From the NCBI GenBank assembly GCA_013821525.1, contig JACDGR010000066.1, forward strand, positions 3,904 to 12,288: a DNA stretch of 8,385 bases. Reading direction: 5' to 3'. Under the pieces are notes generated by a model. The model was not told the DNA's origin and searched no databases. It saw only the letters and a program-made list of their open reading frames with translations. The stretch comes from Actinomycetota bacterium (GTDB lineage: Bacteria > Actinomycetota > Thermoleophilia > Gaiellales > Gaiellaceae). This document shows, one piece after another, positions 7,191 through 8,385 of the stretch (positions are counted from its first letter, which is position 1; each line of letters starts with the position of its first letter). The position numbers and the translations under genes were made by a program.

Positions 7191-7196
7191 AGGAGG
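7191..7196 (+). promoter_or_regulatory. Perfect Shine-Dalgarno AGGAGG
   Basis: AGGAGG lies 6 bases ahead of the GTG at 7203, which fixes that start. It is the strongest ribosome-binding site in the window; the genes of the upstream operon have weak or no visible sites and appear to rely on coupling. Confidence 0.85.
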
Positions 7197-7202
7197 CGTC
7201 AC

Positions 7203-8385
7203 GTGAGCGCGCGGTTCCAGATCGGCTGTGACATCGGGGGGACGTTCACCGACGTCGCTGTCGTCAGCGACGAAGGCCTCGTCTTTACCGATAAGGCTGA
7301 TACCACCCCAGGAGACCTGAGCGGGGGGATGTTGACCGCTCTCGCGTCCGTTGCGGCGCAAGTGGGGCTGAGCCTTGACGAACTCCTTCGCGCGACCACC
7401 CGCTTCGTCAATGGAACGACGATTGTGACGAACTCGATCGCCACTTTGACCGGCGCGCGTGTCGGTCTCGTCACGACGCGCGGGCACGGCGACATCCTGC
7501 GCATCGCGCGGTCGCCGAGGAATGAACACCGTGACCATCATCGCCAGCTAAACATTCCCCAGATCGTCCCGCGCGAGCGTATCGTCGAGGTTGACGAACG
7601 GATCGACAAGAAGGGAACGCCGGTCGTCGCGCTGCAGGAAGGTGACGCGCGTCGCGCCGTCGAAGCCCTTGTTGTCCAGGGTGGTGTCGAATCGATTGCG
7701 ATCTCGTTGCTCTGGAGTTTCACCAACCCGGCTCATGAGGAACTGCTCGCCCGGATTGTCGAAGAGGAGCACCCTGGCATCTTCGTCAGCGTTGGCTCCC
7801 GGCTGCACCCGGTGATGCGCGAGTACGAGCGCACGATGACTACCGTTCTAAACGCGTTCACAGGGCTTCGTGTCGCCGCCTACACCGAGACGATCGAGCG
7901 CGAGTTGTTGCGCCGGGGCTTGCCTGTTCCGATCTCTTTCATGCAGGGCTTCGGCGGGACGCTGTCTGCTGCCGAGGCTCGGACGAAGCCGATTGCACTC
8001 GTCGACTCTGGCCCGGCAGGCGGTGTCGTCGGCGCGGCACGGCTAGGCGCGCAGATCGGTGTTCGCGACGTGATCGCAGCTGACATGGGCGGCACTTCTT
8101 TCGACGTTTCTGTCTTGCCGGCCGGCGAGATCACGGTGACGCAGCGAGTGATGCTCGGCGAGCAGTTTCTCACCGGGCTTTCGAAGATCGACGTTCACCC
8201 TGTGGGTGCCGGTGGCGGCAGCCTCGGCTGGACCGACGTCCGCGGCGCGCCGCGCGTGGGGCCGCAGAGTGCTGGCGCCTCGCCTGGCCCCGCCGCGTAC
8301 GGGCAGGGTGGAAAGCTGCCGACCGTCACCGATGCGGCACTGGTGCTCGGTGCGATCGACCAAGAATCGTTTCTCGGCGGACGCC
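7203..8385 (+). CDS. Hydantoinase A / acetone-carboxylase-like ATPase subunit (HyuA family), 3' end outside window
   Basis: The frame from GTG 7203 is open to the window edge, giving 394 residues of a protein family usually near 650-720. N-terminal domain (Hydant_A_N): CDIGGTFTDVAV (9-20, ATP phosphate loop) and FVNGTTIVTNSI (68-79). Core domain: MREYERTMTTVLNAF (205-219), LVDSGPAGGVVGA (266-278), ADMGGTSFDVSV (293-304, second phosphate loop), IDVHPVGAGGGSL (329-341) and VGPQSAGASPGPAAYG (352-367). These are textbook motifs of the ASKHA-type ATPase subunit shared by N-methylhydantoinase, 5-oxoprolinase and the acetone and acetophenone carboxylases. The protein uses ATP to activate a carbonyl or bicarbonate and normally pairs with a HyuB subunit, expected just downstream. 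The sequence does not tell amide hydrolysis from ketone carboxylation. It has its own promoter and a strong ribosome-binding site, unlike the upstream genes. Confidence 0.93.
   Translation, partial: MSARFQIGCDIGGTFTDVAVVSDEGLVFTDKADTTPGDLSGGMLTALASVAAQVGLSLDELLRATTRFVNGTTIVTNSIATLTGARVGLVTTRGHGDILRIARSPRNEHRDHHRQLNIPQIVPRERIVEVDERIDKKGTPVVALQEGDARRAVEALVVQGGVESIAISLLWSFTNPAHEELLARIVEEEHPGIFVSVGSRLHPVMREYERTMTTVLNAFTGLRVAAYTETIERELLRRGLPVPISFMQGFGGTLSAAEARTKPIALVDSGPAGGVVGAARLGAQIGVRDVIAADMGGTSFDVSVLPAGEITVTQRVMLGEQFLTGLSKIDVHPVGAGGGSLGWTDVRGAPRVGPQSAGASPGPAAYGQGGKLPTVTDAALVLGAIDQESFLGGR

Larger units (their letters stand above)
7128..7202 (+). promoter_or_regulatory. Intergenic control region between the TetR gene and the HyuA-type gene
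   Basis: This is the only non-coding gap of note in the window, 75 bases long and lower in GC than its surroundings. It contains the predicted promoter, the palindrome and the ribosome-binding site listed separately. No hairpin followed by a T-run was seen, so there is no evident intrinsic terminator for the upstream operon, and read-through into the next gene is possible. Confidence 0.6.

Noticed and set aside
7199..7541. Antisense open frames opposite the HyuA-type gene start
   Set aside because: They run against clear HyuA motifs and the AGGAGG/GTG start, and have no motif of their own.
1..8385. Mobile elements, tRNA/rRNA genes, CRISPR arrays or large repeats
   Set aside because: Coding density is near complete and no direct repeat arrays, transposase motifs or RNA gene signatures were visible on reading both strands.

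Overview
This window is a dense, GC-rich, single-strand stretch of bacterial DNA. It holds eight protein genes, all on the + strand, and only one gap of any size (75 bases). The GTG starts, high GC, strong third-position G/C bias and gene content (LLM-class flavin oxidoreductase, CaiB-type racemase, APH-type kinase, TetR regulator) fit an actinomycete-like soil bacterium, possibly of the Thermoleophilia/Solirubrobacter type. That assignment is inference; other high-GC groups are not excluded.

Positions 1-7127 look like one operon of seven genes joined stop-to-start. The order is: the C-terminal half of a sugar-family (RbsA/MglA type) ABC ATPase cut by the left edge; its RbsC-type permease; an alpha-methylacyl-CoA racemase-like family III CoA enzyme; an APH-fold kinase of the ACAD10/ACAD11/LvaA type; an acyl-CoA synthetase (AMP-binding ligase); a luciferase-like monooxygenase (LLM); and a TetR-family regulator. 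Five of the six junctions are 4-base GTGA/ATGA overlaps and the sixth is a direct TAG|ATG abutment, so translational coupling is likely throughout.

Positions 7128-7202 are the only real intergenic space. They hold a good sigma70-like promoter (TTGCAA, 17 bases, TAGAAT), an 8-base perfect palindrome (GACCGGTC) at the predicted transcription start, and a perfect AGGAGG ribosome-binding site. These serve a hydantoinase A/acetone-carboxylase-like ATPase gene that runs off the right edge.

Working model (inference): the ABC system imports an oxygenated, sugar-like or cyclic compound. The ligase makes a CoA ester, the racemase sets the alpha-methyl stereochemistry, the APH kinase may phosphorylate a hydroxyl on the acyl-CoA as in 4-hydroxyacyl-CoA catabolism, and the LLM enzyme carries out a flavin- or F420-dependent redox step. 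The TetR protein may sense the substrate or a CoA ester and control the downstream HyuA-type operon. No named pathway known to me contains this exact set, so the cluster is a reasonable candidate for an undescribed catabolic route. No RNA genes, mobile elements, CRISPR arrays or sizeable repeats were seen.
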